Positions 1 through 9,584 are shown, counted from the stretch's first letter. The stretch is 37,808 nucleotides of DNA from Candidatus Zixiibacteriota bacterium (GCA_021163775.1 JAGGTI010000130.1:1-37808); one strand, 5' to 3'. The notes: generated by a model not told the origin, from the letters alone. A program made the numbers and translations.

Positions 1-41
1 CCTATCGGGCTCGGGGGGTCGGAGATGGGTATAAGAGACAG
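1..41 (+). other. Residual Nextera (Tn5) read-2 adapter, not genomic DNA
   Basis: Positions 23-41 agatgggtataagagacag match the 19-bp mosaic end AGATGTGTATAAGAGACAG at 18/19. Positions 8-22 match GTCTCGTGGGCTCGG at 12/15. All four mismatches are changes to G. Confidence 0.93.
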
Positions 42-60
42 GTCCTAAGTTTACAGAAAT

Positions 61-1197
61 CTATCGGGTCTGATGTCGAGTTGAGCGAGCTACGATTTCC
101 GCTTTGAGAGCGGCCAGGCCAGTATTTTGGAGGGCCGAGATGGCAAACCCGGTGGAGGTGTCATCCGATGGTGGTAAGAATTCGGAGTTGGCGTCCAGTT
201 TGTTATAGACCATCAGAGAAGGTATCCGATCGGCCCGGATTTCACTGAGAACCCGTCGGGTTTGTTCGATTTGTTCGGTAAGCTTGGGGTCGGAGCAATC
301 GGCGACGTGGAGCAGTAGGTCGGACAGAGCGACTTCTTCAAGGGTGGATTTGAACGATTCCACCAGTTGGTGGGGTAGTTTGCGGATAAACCCAACCGTA
401 TCGGAGAAAACGACTTTGGTGGGGTAGCCGGCCGACATGACCCGGGTGGTTGAGTCAAGGGTGGTGAATAGCTTATTGGCAGTTTGGATGCCGGCTTTGG
501 TCAGGACGTTGAAAAGAGTCGACTTACCAGCGTTGGTGTAGCCGACCATAGTGATTTTGAACAGGTTGGCTCGGCCCTTACGCTGGGTTTCCCTTTGGGT
601 AGCCAGTTTTTTCAGTTTCTTCTTGAGCTGGGCAATCCGGGTCCGAACTCGGCGACGGTCGATTTCGAGCTGAGTCTCCCCCGGACCCTTGGCACCGATA
701 CCGCCGTATTGTCGTGAAAAATGCACCCAGGCACCAGTGAGGCGTGGCAACGTGTATTCGAGCTGGGCCAGTTCGACCTGGAGTCGGGCGGCGGCGGTAC
801 GCGCTCCGGCGGCGAAAATGTCGAGAATCAAGATTGGCCGGTCGATCACTTTGGCTTCGAGTTCCTTCTCAAGGTTGCGCTGTTGGGCAGGTGAAAGCTG
901 ATCATCAAAAATGACGCAGTTGCCGTCGTTCTCGGCCAATTGCTCTTTGAGCTGGGCGACGAATCCCTTGCCGACATAGAGGGCTGGATTCGGTTTGGGG
1001 CGGACTTGAACTCGTTCCGCTATCACTTCGGCACCGGCGGTGGTGGCCAGGCGACGGAGTTCTTTTAGTGACTCGTGGTGTTCTTCCCGCTGGCGGGAAT
1101 CTTTGGCGAGGCTGACCAAGATTGCCTTTTCGCCGTTTGATTGTCCGTGTTCAATGATCATGTTGAGAAAGATACGGCGGTACGGCCTCTTTCGCAC
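61..1197 (-). CDS. hflX: GTPase HflX (start may be internal Met at about 1161)
   Basis: GYTNAGKSTLFN P-loop, DTVGFIRKLPHQLVESFKSTLEE, glycine-rich ARLQVELAQLEYTLPRLTG region typical of HflX. Confidence 0.96.
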   Translation of the reverse strand: MRKRPYRRIFLNMIIEHGQSNGEKAILVSLAKDSRQREEHHESLKELRRLATTAGAEVIAERVQVRPKPNPALYVGKGFVAQLKEQLAENDGNCVIFDDQLSPAQQRNLEKELEAKVIDRPILILDIFAAGARTAAARLQVELAQLEYTLPRLTGAWVHFSRQYGGIGAKGPGETQLEIDRRRVRTRIAQLKKKLKKLATQRETQRKGRANLFKITMVGYTNAGKSTLFNVLTKAGIQTANKLFTTLDSTTRVMSAGYPTKVVFSDTVGFIRKLPHQLVESFKSTLEEVALSDLLLHVADCSDPKLTEQIEQTRRVLSEIRADRIPSLMVYNKLDANSEFLPPSDDTSTGFAISALQNTGLAALKAEIVARSTRHQTR

Positions 1198-1257
1198 AAA
1201 GTTTTTTGGAATTGTTGTGGGGGTAAACAGAAAAAGACGGACCCACTCATAACAACA

Positions 1258-1305
1258 GTCGAAACCGCCCGTCCTTCGTCAAGCTCAGGACGATCTGGTT
1301 TCGAC
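1258..1305. repeat. Nested palindrome: GTCGAAACC/GGTTTCGAC outer arms, CGTCCT/AGGACG inner arms
   Basis: Arms at 1258-1266/1297-1305 and 1270-1275/1287-1292 read directly. Confidence 0.8.
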
Positions 1306-1340
1306 GATACTCAGCGCCGACGCAACATGATGGCAGACTC

Positions 1341-1369
1341 GTAGGGTGGAACCCCCTGGTGGTTCCACC
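1341..1369 (+). repeat. REP-like element GTAG + GGTGGAACC..GGTTCCACC hairpin
   Basis: 9-bp perfect arms preceded by GTAG. Confidence 0.8.
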
Positions 1370-1384
1370 ATTCCGTGGGCTCCA

Positions 1385-1411
1385 GTAGGTCACGCCTACT
1401 CGGGGCGTGAC
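1385..1411 (+). repeat. REP-like element GTAG + GTCACGCC..GGCGTGAC hairpin
   Basis: 8-bp perfect arms preceded by GTAG. Confidence 0.75.
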
Positions 1412-1418
1412 ACACAAA

Positions 1419-1445
1419 GGCAGGCCTCAAGTGGGCCTGCCCTAC
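1419..1445 (-). repeat. REP-like element GTAG + GGCAGGCC..GGCCTGCC hairpin (minus orientation)
   Basis: 8-bp perfect arms; GTAG on the minus strand at 1442-1445. Confidence 0.75.
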
Positions 1446-1488
1446 AGGACTTCAATTGGCGGGTTCAAAGACGGATCCGCCCAACAGG

Positions 1489-3702
1489 CTATTTCTTCTT
1501 CACCTTGTCCTTGCATAGCACCGAATGGAACTCGTTGAAAACTAACTCTTTTGGTGTGAACGTAAACGGTCCCAGTTCAAACGAACTCTGCCCGGCTTCT
1601 AACATCTGGCGCAAGTACACCGATCGACCGCCTTCAGAAACTACCCGCATAATCACCGGCATTTTGAAATCGGCACCGACCTTTTTGGTTTCGATATCGG
1701 CCGCTATATAGTGGCCGTCGTCGCGTTCGACGATCTGGTACTTGATCTTATACTCCGGGATGTTTCGATCATAGAGCCAGTGATGGAAGAACCAATCAAG
1801 TGACCCGCCACAATGTTTCTCGGCTAGTCGGATGAAGTCTTCGTTAGTGTACAGCGAATTGTTCACCACTAGCTTCAGTTCGTTGATAAAACGCCAGAAA
1901 ATCTTGTCGCGGTTGCCCTGGCCTTCAAGATCGTACATCATGAATCGGAGCATGTGCATCACCCAGGCACCTTTCGAGATCCGATCCACCGGGTCCAGGC
2001 GGCGTCCGGTCGCCAGCGGGCGATCTTCATTAATATCCAGCAAGCCGTAAATATGGTTGCGACGACGACCAAGCTCGCCAAAGAAAACAGCCGGGCTGAT
2101 TTCGTGCCAGACCGCCATCAGGGACAGATAATCCGGTAGAGCATCCATCAGCCAGTACTCGCGATCGGTTGCCGGTCGCATCAGGGCACCAAAATACTGA
2201 CGGGCGATCGCCTCACCGGCCGCCATGACCAGACCGCCAGTCCCATCGACATGGCAATCGGTCTGGGAAACACCGATTAGGCTGGGTATTGAAGGGGTTG
2301 GTTCCGGAAAGACCGATACGGCAAAAGTGGCCAGCGGTGGTCCTAACCGGCTGGACATGAAGTCAAACACCGATGTCACCGTAGGTTCGTACTGTTCAAA
2401 TGGCAGGAAACACTCAAAGTGATTTTTGTCGATATGTTTCGATGTGATATAGCTCAGCGTGAGACCGATATTGCTAACTATGTTAACCGTGTCAAAACCA
2501 GCGGCGTACGGCCAGAACATATACATACGATACGGCTCTGACGGCGCCGATGTGAACTTGGCGCGGCCGCGCTCGGACGATTCGGCAGGCACCATGGCGG
2601 GTGCGATGTAGTTGTAGTCCTTATAGATGTCGAAAGTCAAGTTGTGCGGTGACGGGGTTGGATTATCCACAAACGGCATCGTCTGATGATACTTGGTGCC
2701 ATGATAAAACAACTGGACATCCAACGTGTCGCCCTGATGACTATACTCTGGCAGAATCAGGCCCATAAATGTAAAAGAACCACGTCGCCAGAACTCGATC
2801 GGGGCACCATTGCAGTAGACTGAATCGACTTTGAGACGGTAGTGGAGAAACAACGAGACAAAACGCAGGCTGTCGGCGTTCACCATTAACTTGAAATCAA
2901 TCGCGGCTCGGTCGAGGTTCTTGCCGTCGAGACCGACCATGCGAAGCTCTCCCCCACGCGACAGGATAGTTGTTGGAAAACCAATGTTGGAAGATTCATA
3001 GTCGCCGTAGATATTTCGTTCCTGGCGTTGAAGTACAGCACCGTCGGTGACTTCGGTGTCGCCCCCTTCGTGTTCGTAGGCGACAACTACTTCTTCGGGG
3101 CGGTTAGGGTCAAACGAGAAGACATAGCGATCAAAGTCGATCCAGAAGAAACCGTCTTCTTTGCGTTCAAACAGGGAGCGCAGGAGCTGGAAATAATTGT
3201 CGTACCGGTGAGTGATAACCGGCTTGAAGAAGAACTCGCCCTGTTGAGAGCGGTTAAAATCACGCCAGGGAAGAGATGTCTTCTCAAATTCGAACTTCTC
3301 TTTCAGCTTGAGATCAAAATCATCTGAGAAATCAATGAATGCTACTTCAAAAGTTTTGTCTACCAGGCTGTCTCCTGATGCATATTCCAATGACCTTTTC
3401 TCAACGTGACTCGGTATTTCAATATGAGCGTGGCCTTGACCGATAAAAATAGCTGTAATAGGTCGGCCCTCCATTTTACGCAGAAGATATATCCTGCCCT
3501 CCTGGAAAGTGAAGGTGGCAAGATCTTTTTGGTAAACGAAATCGGTAATCTCGGCTAGCTCCGCTGGTGGGTTACCGGCCAGATCGGAACCCATCCCACC
3601 GTAGCACGTTTTGAAACGTTTAAACAGATCGGTTTCGGCCGACACTGGGAAGCTGATAATCAGAACTGAAATAGTCAGAAGTAACACAAATCTTGTTCGC
3701 AA
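1489..3702 (-). CDS. Secreted M1 (gluzincin)-like metallopeptidase homologue, apparently catalytically degenerate
   Basis: Signal peptide MRTRFVLLLTISVLIISFPVSA. M1-like layout GEAIARQYFG...EYWLMDALPDYLSL aligns to HExxHQWFG...WLNEGFA. C-terminal LDWFFHHWLYDRNIPEYKI tail typical of M1-like proteins. Confidence 0.75.
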   Translation of the reverse strand: MRTRFVLLLTISVLIISFPVSAETDLFKRFKTCYGGMGSDLAGNPPAELAEITDFVYQKDLATFTFQEGRIYLLRKMEGRPITAIFIGQGHAHIEIPSHVEKRSLEYASGDSLVDKTFEVAFIDFSDDFDLKLKEKFEFEKTSLPWRDFNRSQQGEFFFKPVITHRYDNYFQLLRSLFERKEDGFFWIDFDRYVFSFDPNRPEEVVVAYEHEGGDTEVTDGAVLQRQERNIYGDYESSNIGFPTTILSRGGELRMVGLDGKNLDRAAIDFKLMVNADSLRFVSLFLHYRLKVDSVYCNGAPIEFWRRGSFTFMGLILPEYSHQGDTLDVQLFYHGTKYHQTMPFVDNPTPSPHNLTFDIYKDYNYIAPAMVPAESSERGRAKFTSAPSEPYRMYMFWPYAAGFDTVNIVSNIGLTLSYITSKHIDKNHFECFLPFEQYEPTVTSVFDFMSSRLGPPLATFAVSVFPEPTPSIPSLIGVSQTDCHVDGTGGLVMAAGEAIARQYFGALMRPATDREYWLMDALPDYLSLMAVWHEISPAVFFGELGRRRNHIYGLLDINEDRPLATGRRLDPVDRISKGAWVMHMLRFMMYDLEGQGNRDKIFWRFINELKLVVNNSLYTNEDFIRLAEKHCGGSLDWFFHHWLYDRNIPEYKIKYQIVERDDGHYIAADIETKKVGADFKMPVIMRVVSEGGRSVYLRQMLEAGQSSFELGPFTFTPKELVFNEFHSVLCKDKVKKK

Positions 3703-3758
3703 AGTTTTATCCTTTCTATCGAGGTACCTGATATAGACGATCGACAGTTGTTTTTTGT

Positions 3759-4316
3759 CTATTGTGTCGCCGATCCCTTTATATTACTTACGATAAGATC
3801 ACGGAAGCGACTATATTTTTCTTCAATTTGCTCCAGGGCTGGAATGAACTTGTAGTTTGGGTGCGCTCTCCAAACCCGGCGCAGAGCGGCTTCGATTCTC
3901 AACGCCTCGCTCACGTTTTCCTGCCGAATCTCATCACGCACATAGTACCTTTCGCCCAACGCCGCCGCCGAACCTAATTGGATTACGAGCGAATAGCGCA
4001 GGTATTCAAACTCCAGCGTGGTGCCGATGTCGGTCATTGTCTCGGGATGGAAAGCAAAAGCATCTACGGTCCCGCGATCGGTAACCAACGGTCGCTCGCC
4101 AGCGGCCTCTTCCCTTTCAATCTGTCGCCGATAAATTTCCCGATGGAACTCATCCGGGTGTTGGCGTATGTGCGGCTTGTCGGAGAGTATTCTGCGGGCC
4201 AATTCATCGAGAAAAAGGAATCCATCCAGTTTGATTTCATTCTTGAGTCGCTCGAAAAACTCTGTCTTGCCCGATCCAGGCCCTCCCGTGATAACGATTC
4301 TTGTGAAGTTCGACAT
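3759..4316 (-). CDS. AAA_28-like P-loop NTPase/kinase
   Basis: ITGGPGSGKTEFFERL Walker A; VTDRGTVDAFAFHP. Confidence 0.8.
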   Translation of the reverse strand: MSNFTRIVITGGPGSGKTEFFERLKNEIKLDGFLFLDELARRILSDKPHIRQHPDEFHREIYRRQIEREEAAGERPLVTDRGTVDAFAFHPETMTDIGTTLEFEYLRYSLVIQLGSAAALGERYYVRDEIRQENVSEALRIEAALRRVWRAHPNYKFIPALEQIEEKYSRFRDLIVSNIKGSATQ

Positions 4317-4406
4317 AATGACCGCAATTTATCCGACTTTGACCGGAGTGTCAAGCGGGTCTGATTTGTCGTACAGTTGTTGAATTGTTACGCATATATG
4401 CCTATC

Positions 4407-4456
4407 GTAGGTCAGGTTGCTTGCAACCTGACAACGGCAGATGTGGACATCTGCCG
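4407..4456 (+). repeat. Double-hairpin REP-like element (GTAG + GTCAGGTTGC..GCAACCTGAC, CGGCAGATGT..ACATCTGCCG)
   Basis: Two perfect 10-bp-stem hairpins in tandem; near-identical copy at 21498-21547. Confidence 0.88.
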
Positions 4457-4470
4457 GGCACTTAATCTTG

Positions 4471-4500
4471 GTAGGGTGGAAACCCCTTGGTGGTTCCGCC
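4471..4500 (+). repeat. REP-like element GTAGGGTGGAAACCCCTTGGTGGTTCCGCC
   Basis: Near-identical to 4512-4540 and related to 1341-1369. Confidence 0.8.
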
Positions 4501-4511
4501 AGTGAATCTTA

Positions 4512-4540
4512 GTAGGGTGGAACCCCTTGGTGGTTCCGCC
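4512..4540 (+). repeat. REP-like element GTAGGGTGGAACCCCTTGGTGGTTCCGCC
   Basis: Same family as 4471-4500. Confidence 0.8.
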
Positions 4541-4606
4541 GCAACAAAATGGCAGAAGCGCTAAGGGCTTTTGCCCTACAAGTCTTGAGAAAACCGAAAG
4601 GAAATC

Positions 4607-5779
4607 ATGAATCTAAACGCAGTTCAACAGTATCTGATTGACCACAATCTTGATGGTTGGCTGATGGCCGATTTTCACGGTCGCAACGAGATTGCGGTTC
4701 GCTTTTTGGGTATCGATGGTATGCTGACCCGAAGGGCTTTTTATTTTATTCCGGCCGAAGGTGAACCGACAGCTCTTATCAATCCAGTCGAAGCAACCAA
4801 GTTTGATCAGTTGGTGGGTCGCAAGATTCGTTATCGCGGGTATGCTGGTCTGGAGACCGAATTGAGTAAGCTGTTATCCGGCCAGAAGAAAATTGCGATG
4901 GAATACTCTGCTAAAGGTCGCTTGCCGTATATCGGTCTGGTTGAGGCTGGTACGATCGAACTGGTGCGCGAGAGCGGGGTCGAGATTGTTTCATCGGCTG
5001 ACATGGTGGCCGCGTTTCAGGCCCGTTTGTCGCCCGACCAGATAGAGAGTCACCGTCGCGCCGCAAAGTTAGTTGTAGAGACCAAGGTCGAAGCGTTCGC
5101 GCGGATTGCCGACGCGGTTGCTTCCGGCGAGAGAATCACCGAGTACGATGTGTCCGAGTTCATCCTGGAGCGATTCAAAGCCAAGGGAATGATTACCGAT
5201 CACCCGCCGAACTGCTCGGTCGACAAAAATGCCGGAGATGGTCACTATCAGCCTACCGAAGGCTCCTGTGTGCCAATTGTAAAAGGTAGTCTGGTGCTGA
5301 TTGACCTTTGGGCGCGGTTCCCCGATGACAACGGTACCTACGCCGATATCACCTGGATCGCGTTCGCCGGCACCAGAGACGAGATCCCGGCCGAGTATGT
5401 CGAGAAGTTCGAGGTAATAACAAAGGCGCGTGATGCGGCGGTGTCGTTCATCAATGATAATTTATCCAGACAACCGGTGCACGGTTGCGATGCTGACGAT
5501 GCCTGTCGGGAAGTAATTGAGCAAGCCGGTTATGGCGAGCTGTTCACCCATCGCACCGGACACTCAATTGGCATTGATGTACACGGCGTCGGGCCTAACA
5601 TCGACAACATGGAAACCGAGGACAACCGCATACTCCAACCTGGTCATCTGTTTTCGATTGAGCCGGGAGTCTACACAGATACTTTTGGACTACGGACCGA
5701 GATCGACTGTCTTATCACCGAAAAAGGTGCCGAAGTTACGACTCTCCCCTTGCAGTCGGAGATTATCGCTCTGTTTTAG
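4607..5779 (+). CDS. M24 family Xaa-Pro aminopeptidase/dipeptidase
   Basis: LIDLWARF..YADITW, TGHSIGIDVHGVGPNIDN, FSIEPGVYTDTFGLRTEIDCL metal-ligand motifs. Confidence 0.93.
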   Translation: MNLNAVQQYLIDHNLDGWLMADFHGRNEIAVRFLGIDGMLTRRAFYFIPAEGEPTALINPVEATKFDQLVGRKIRYRGYAGLETELSKLLSGQKKIAMEYSAKGRLPYIGLVEAGTIELVRESGVEIVSSADMVAAFQARLSPDQIESHRRAAKLVVETKVEAFARIADAVASGERITEYDVSEFILERFKAKGMITDHPPNCSVDKNAGDGHYQPTEGSCVPIVKGSLVLIDLWARFPDDNGTYADITWIAFAGTRDEIPAEYVEKFEVITKARDAAVSFINDNLSRQPVHGCDADDACREVIEQAGYGELFTHRTGHSIGIDVHGVGPNIDNMETEDNRILQPGHLFSIEPGVYTDTFGLRTEIDCLITEKGAEVTTLPLQSEIIALF

Positions 5780-5782
5780 ATT

Positions 5783-6370
5783 ATGTTTGTCACTGACGAC
5801 ATGATTGAAGATATGGCCGCTCGGTACGGCCACCCGCACTTGCGTGAGTTTCATTTTGATGTGACCGCGACCGAACTGGCGCGGATACGTTCATCGCAGA
5901 AAGAGGGGCGCAACCATGACGTCACTCTTTATATCCGCAAGGGTGAGCAGTTAATCGTAATCGCCAAGCATATGTATCCGCCCGATCTTTTCCGGGCGCC
6001 ATCAGGTGGTTTGAAACCGGGGGAATCGTTTGAAACCGGTATCGCGCGGGAGATAGCTGAAGAGACCGGGTGTGAGATCGAACTGGGGAGTTTTTTTATG
6101 CAAACCGCGGTTGATTTCTGTCACGGCTCGGATTGCTTATTTTGGCGCTCGTTCTTGTTCTTCGCAGAGTACAAGAGTGGTGATTTTGAGTACACCGATC
6201 ATGATGAAATTAGTGAAGTGCGAGTGGTTGACTGGTCGGAGTTTGAATCTTTCGGTCGAATTATGCGTACGACCGATATTGGTGGCCTGCACTACCGCGC
6301 CGCCTTGCACGAAGCGGTGGTCGAGTTGATGGAACGGGAAGGCCTCTCTGGATCTGGTGGGTGTGAGTGA
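5783..6370 (+). CDS. NUDIX hydrolase
   Basis: NUDIX box GGLKPGESFETGIAREIAEETGCEI. Confidence 0.93.
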   Translation: MFVTDDMIEDMAARYGHPHLREFHFDVTATELARIRSSQKEGRNHDVTLYIRKGEQLIVIAKHMYPPDLFRAPSGGLKPGESFETGIAREIAEETGCEIELGSFFMQTAVDFCHGSDCLFWRSFLFFAEYKSGDFEYTDHDEISEVRVVDWSEFESFGRIMRTTDIGGLHYRAALHEAVVELMEREGLSGSGGCE

Positions 6371-7932
6371 CCATGACCTCTTCTCTGATTAGGCGGTCGC
6401 TGGTCTCGGCCGCGCTTATCACTTTGGGCGGCAACGTGTTGGGTCGTGCTTTCGGGTTTGGTCGCGAAGCGGTGTTGGCTAAGTATTTTGGTACCAGTGC
6501 CATAATGGACACCTTTATATTGGCCTTTACTGTTCCCGAGTTGATTGCGTTTATTTTGTTCACCGCACTTCCGGTAGCACTGATTCCGGCCGTGACGGGA
6601 AAATCGGAGGACAGTGCAAACGATGGTCGTTTGTTCTGGTCTGGTCTGGTCTGGTTCGCGGTCTGTTTTGGGTTACTTTCGACGCTGGTTTATGTCGGTC
6701 GTGAATACATACTCGCCGGGCTGGCTCCCGGATTGAGCCCTGAGCATCAAGAGCTGGCCTTGCGGTTGCTTGCTGTTTTGTCGCCCTATGTATGGTTTCG
6801 GGGTATGGAAGCATATTTCCGGAGCTGGTGCTTTGCTAAGAAGCGTTTTGTCGCTCCAGCTCTTTCAGGTGTGATCATGAATTCGGTGGTGATTGGTTCT
6901 GTTCTTATTTGGTATGATCAATTGCAAATCCATACCCTCGCGGTTGGCTGGATCGCCGGATCGGTTATACTGTTCATCTATAATGGGATACATGCTTTCC
7001 GTGTGGTGCGTCCGGGACATCCACGAAACCTCGATCTTTTGTGGGCCCGAAGCCTCTTAATCGCTTTGGGCGCGGTCGCACTTCTCGAAAGTTTGTCAGG
7101 GATCTACGCCGTAATTGATCGGTATTTAGCCTCTCAATGGCTGGCGCCTGGGCCTATTTCGGCTTTGCGATATGCCTCCACGCTGATTTCAATTCCGGGT
7201 GGAATACTGGTGGCGGCCTTCAACATAGCATCATTTCCGTGGATAGCTGAACTTGTTAACAGGGGGAACCTTGACCGTCTTCGGCAGATGTACACCGAGA
7301 GTGTTCGCCTGCTGATTTTCGCGATGAGCCTTATTACTGTTGGTATTTTGGTTTTTTCCGAAGACATCGTGCGAGTAGCTTTCGCACGTGGAGCATTTGA
7401 CTTAAAATCTTTGGAGCTGACTTCCCAGTCGTTCAGTTTTTATGCGATCGGACTGGTATTCCAGGCGGTTTATGCTTTTCAGATGCGTTTCTACTATGCG
7501 CGTCGGGCTATCTACAGGCTGGGGATCATCCTTGGTGGTATGTTGACAATCAAGCTCGTGGGAAGTCTGGTGCTTATCGGTCCTATGGGTCATAACGGCT
7601 TGGCCCTGGCAACTTCATTGGCGCGAGTGGTTGGGTTTTTGATCATGACGTTCGATCTGGCGCGCACCCTGGATATTAGGAACCGTAAGCTCTACATGCC
7701 GTGGCTTCCGAGGGTGGTGGTCAGCCTGATCGTCGTGTTTTTCTGTTGGGTTGGAATTGATTGGTTGTGGCCTTCTCTGCCAAGCCTCAGCCTTTGGAAC
7801 TTGTTCCTGAAGCTGGGCTTGCTGGCGGGGTTCGGTATTGCAATCTATATTGGAGTCGGTTCACTTCTCAAATTGTCGGAACCGAAACGCGCCCTTGACC
7901 TCTTGTCAGCACAGTTCAAACGCGCCCGTTAG
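6367..7932 (+). CDS. murJ: Lipid II flippase MurJ (MviN)
   Basis: Multi-TM protein with GGNVLGRAFGFGREAVLAKYFGTSAIMDTFILAFTVPEL; overlaps the NUDIX stop (ATGA). Confidence 0.93.
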   Translation: MTMTSSLIRRSLVSAALITLGGNVLGRAFGFGREAVLAKYFGTSAIMDTFILAFTVPELIAFILFTALPVALIPAVTGKSEDSANDGRLFWSGLVWFAVCFGLLSTLVYVGREYILAGLAPGLSPEHQELALRLLAVLSPYVWFRGMEAYFRSWCFAKKRFVAPALSGVIMNSVVIGSVLIWYDQLQIHTLAVGWIAGSVILFIYNGIHAFRVVRPGHPRNLDLLWARSLLIALGAVALLESLSGIYAVIDRYLASQWLAPGPISALRYASTLISIPGGILVAAFNIASFPWIAELVNRGNLDRLRQMYTESVRLLIFAMSLITVGILVFSEDIVRVAFARGAFDLKSLELTSQSFSFYAIGLVFQAVYAFQMRFYYARRAIYRLGIILGGMLTIKLVGSLVLIGPMGHNGLALATSLARVVGFLIMTFDLARTLDIRNRKLYMPWLPRVVVSLIVVFFCWVGIDWLWPSLPSLSLWNLFLKLGLLAGFGIAIYIGVGSLLKLSEPKRALDLLSAQFKRAR

Positions 7933-9344
7933 TCACTACCTGTAGTCATATCTTGGCTGGATAGCAGTGACTGTCTTATAATTTTCATAATCGCTTCAGC
8001 CCGAGCTGAAGTAGAATTGGCTTGAGCCAACTCCCTTCGCTTGCGAATAGCCTCTTCCCCGCCAGACCTGAGTGCCGTATCGACCATACTGATGAATTGA
8101 GCGTGGTCGGTGGCTACCATTACTTCCGGCTCGGTTCGGCGAGCTTCCGGGAAATCGGTAGAGACCACCGGTTTGCCTGTCGCAAGATACTGATAGATTT
8201 TGTTTGGACTGCTGTTGCGAATCCACTCGTTGCAAAGGAATGGCAGGAGACAGACATCGAAGCCACGCAGGTAGGCGGGAAGTTTGTCATACGGTTTGTG
8301 ACCGAGGAAAAAGACATTGGCCATTGATTTCAGTTTCTGGTATCTATCGTCCCACCGAAACTGTAGGGATCCGCGTTCTTCGCCAACGATGACAAGTGAG
8401 GTCTCAGGATGGGTCTCTGCCAGCCGGATCAGCAAGTCAAGGTCCATCAAATCATTGAAACCGCCAGCGTACCCTAGTCGCGGTTGAGGCAGGTTGGCCA
8501 GATCAAAGGCGATCTTGCGCCAGTCAGGATATTCCTGAGAAAAGTGCTCGTATTCAACACAGTTTGGCAGGTAATGAGTGTTCTTATTATGTTTAGAACG
8601 ACTCTGGAGCAAAGGTCCCGACGAAACAATCACCAGTTCGGCCTCAATCAAAATGGGCCTCTCTCGATGACTCATCAGGATAGTTCTTGGGTTTGAACTG
8701 TCCATCTGTGCATCAGAGGTTGAGACCAGGTATTCATCGGTGACCTCGTAGCAGTGCAGATCGGCGTCCACAATGTCTCGCAAGTAGTATTGCTGTATCT
8801 TGACCACGAAGGTCACAATGGGCTGGTTTGGTTTAGCTATCGACTTTACTACCGATCCGAGTTGTCTCTTGATCCACCAGCGATCGAAACGGGCCAGCCA
8901 CGGTGCCCGGAAAGCCAGCCCAATTGATGCCAGCGAGAGCGGACGCCACAGCAAAACACCTGATGCCGACAATCTCGGTTTGCGACTGTGACATATATAG
9001 TGAAGCAGTCTTCTGGGATGACGGAACAGCGTAAGTAGTCCTGCCGGAGGTTCTATCGCAAGAACATCAGAACAACGTGCAATTGCTGTCCAGTGCGGTC
9101 GTCTTACATAATCAGACCACTCTTGAGGTAAAAAAACGACTATGAGTGGTGAGGTTGATAGCGACATCTGTTCAGAACCCGTTCTGGTGTCATGTTTTGG
9201 TCGATCGTTGACCTGGTTTCTTAGACGATAGTACGCAGGCGGGTCGTTTTCATCAAGAACTTGTTGCCACTCAGTTGGTGGTTTGGAATCATTATTCCGT
9301 GGCAGGATTGGCCTAATATTTAAGTTGAATAATTTCAACAGCAC
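7929..9344 (-). CDS. Glycosyltransferase family 4-like (likely start 9167, MSLSTSPLIVVFLPQEW)
   Basis: LGYAGGFNDLMDLDLLIRLAETHPETSLVIVGEE, FLGHKPYDKLPAYLRGFDVCLLPF, SSPNKIYQYLATGKPVVSTDFPE. Confidence 0.9.
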   Translation of the reverse strand: MLLKLFNLNIRPILPRNNDSKPPTEWQQVLDENDPPAYYRLRNQVNDRPKHDTRTGSEQMSLSTSPLIVVFLPQEWSDYVRRPHWTAIARCSDVLAIEPPAGLLTLFRHPRRLLHYICHSRKPRLSASGVLLWRPLSLASIGLAFRAPWLARFDRWWIKRQLGSVVKSIAKPNQPIVTFVVKIQQYYLRDIVDADLHCYEVTDEYLVSTSDAQMDSSNPRTILMSHRERPILIEAELVIVSSGPLLQSRSKHNKNTHYLPNCVEYEHFSQEYPDWRKIAFDLANLPQPRLGYAGGFNDLMDLDLLIRLAETHPETSLVIVGEERGSLQFRWDDRYQKLKSMANVFFLGHKPYDKLPAYLRGFDVCLLPFLCNEWIRNSSPNKIYQYLATGKPVVSTDFPEARRTEPEVMVATDHAQFISMVDTALRSGGEEAIRKRRELAQANSTSARAEAIMKIIRQSLLSSQDMTTGSD

Positions 9345-9418
9345 AAGAGTATCATTAATACCTTGACGAAATCGGCTTATTTGCTATATTCGAGGGCTAA
9401 TTTGTAAACAGGTAGGTT

Positions 9419-9571
9419 ATGAAAAGAACGTTTCAACCATCGAACCGAAAAAAACTGAACGATCACGGTTTCCGTGCGCGTATGGCTACTAAGGGTGGCC
9501 GTCGTATATTGGCTCGCCGTCGCGCTAAAGGGCGTAAACGGTTGGTGGCTAAAGTTGGTCGGAAGAAATAA
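9419..9571 (+). CDS. rpmH: 50S ribosomal protein L34 (not in supplied ORF track)
   Basis: Manual translation: [50 protein letters not shown]. Confidence 0.98.
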   Translation: MKRTFQPSNRKKLNDHGFRARMATKGGRRILARRRAKGRKRLVAKVGRKK

Positions 9572-9584
9572 GTTTCCCCGCTCA

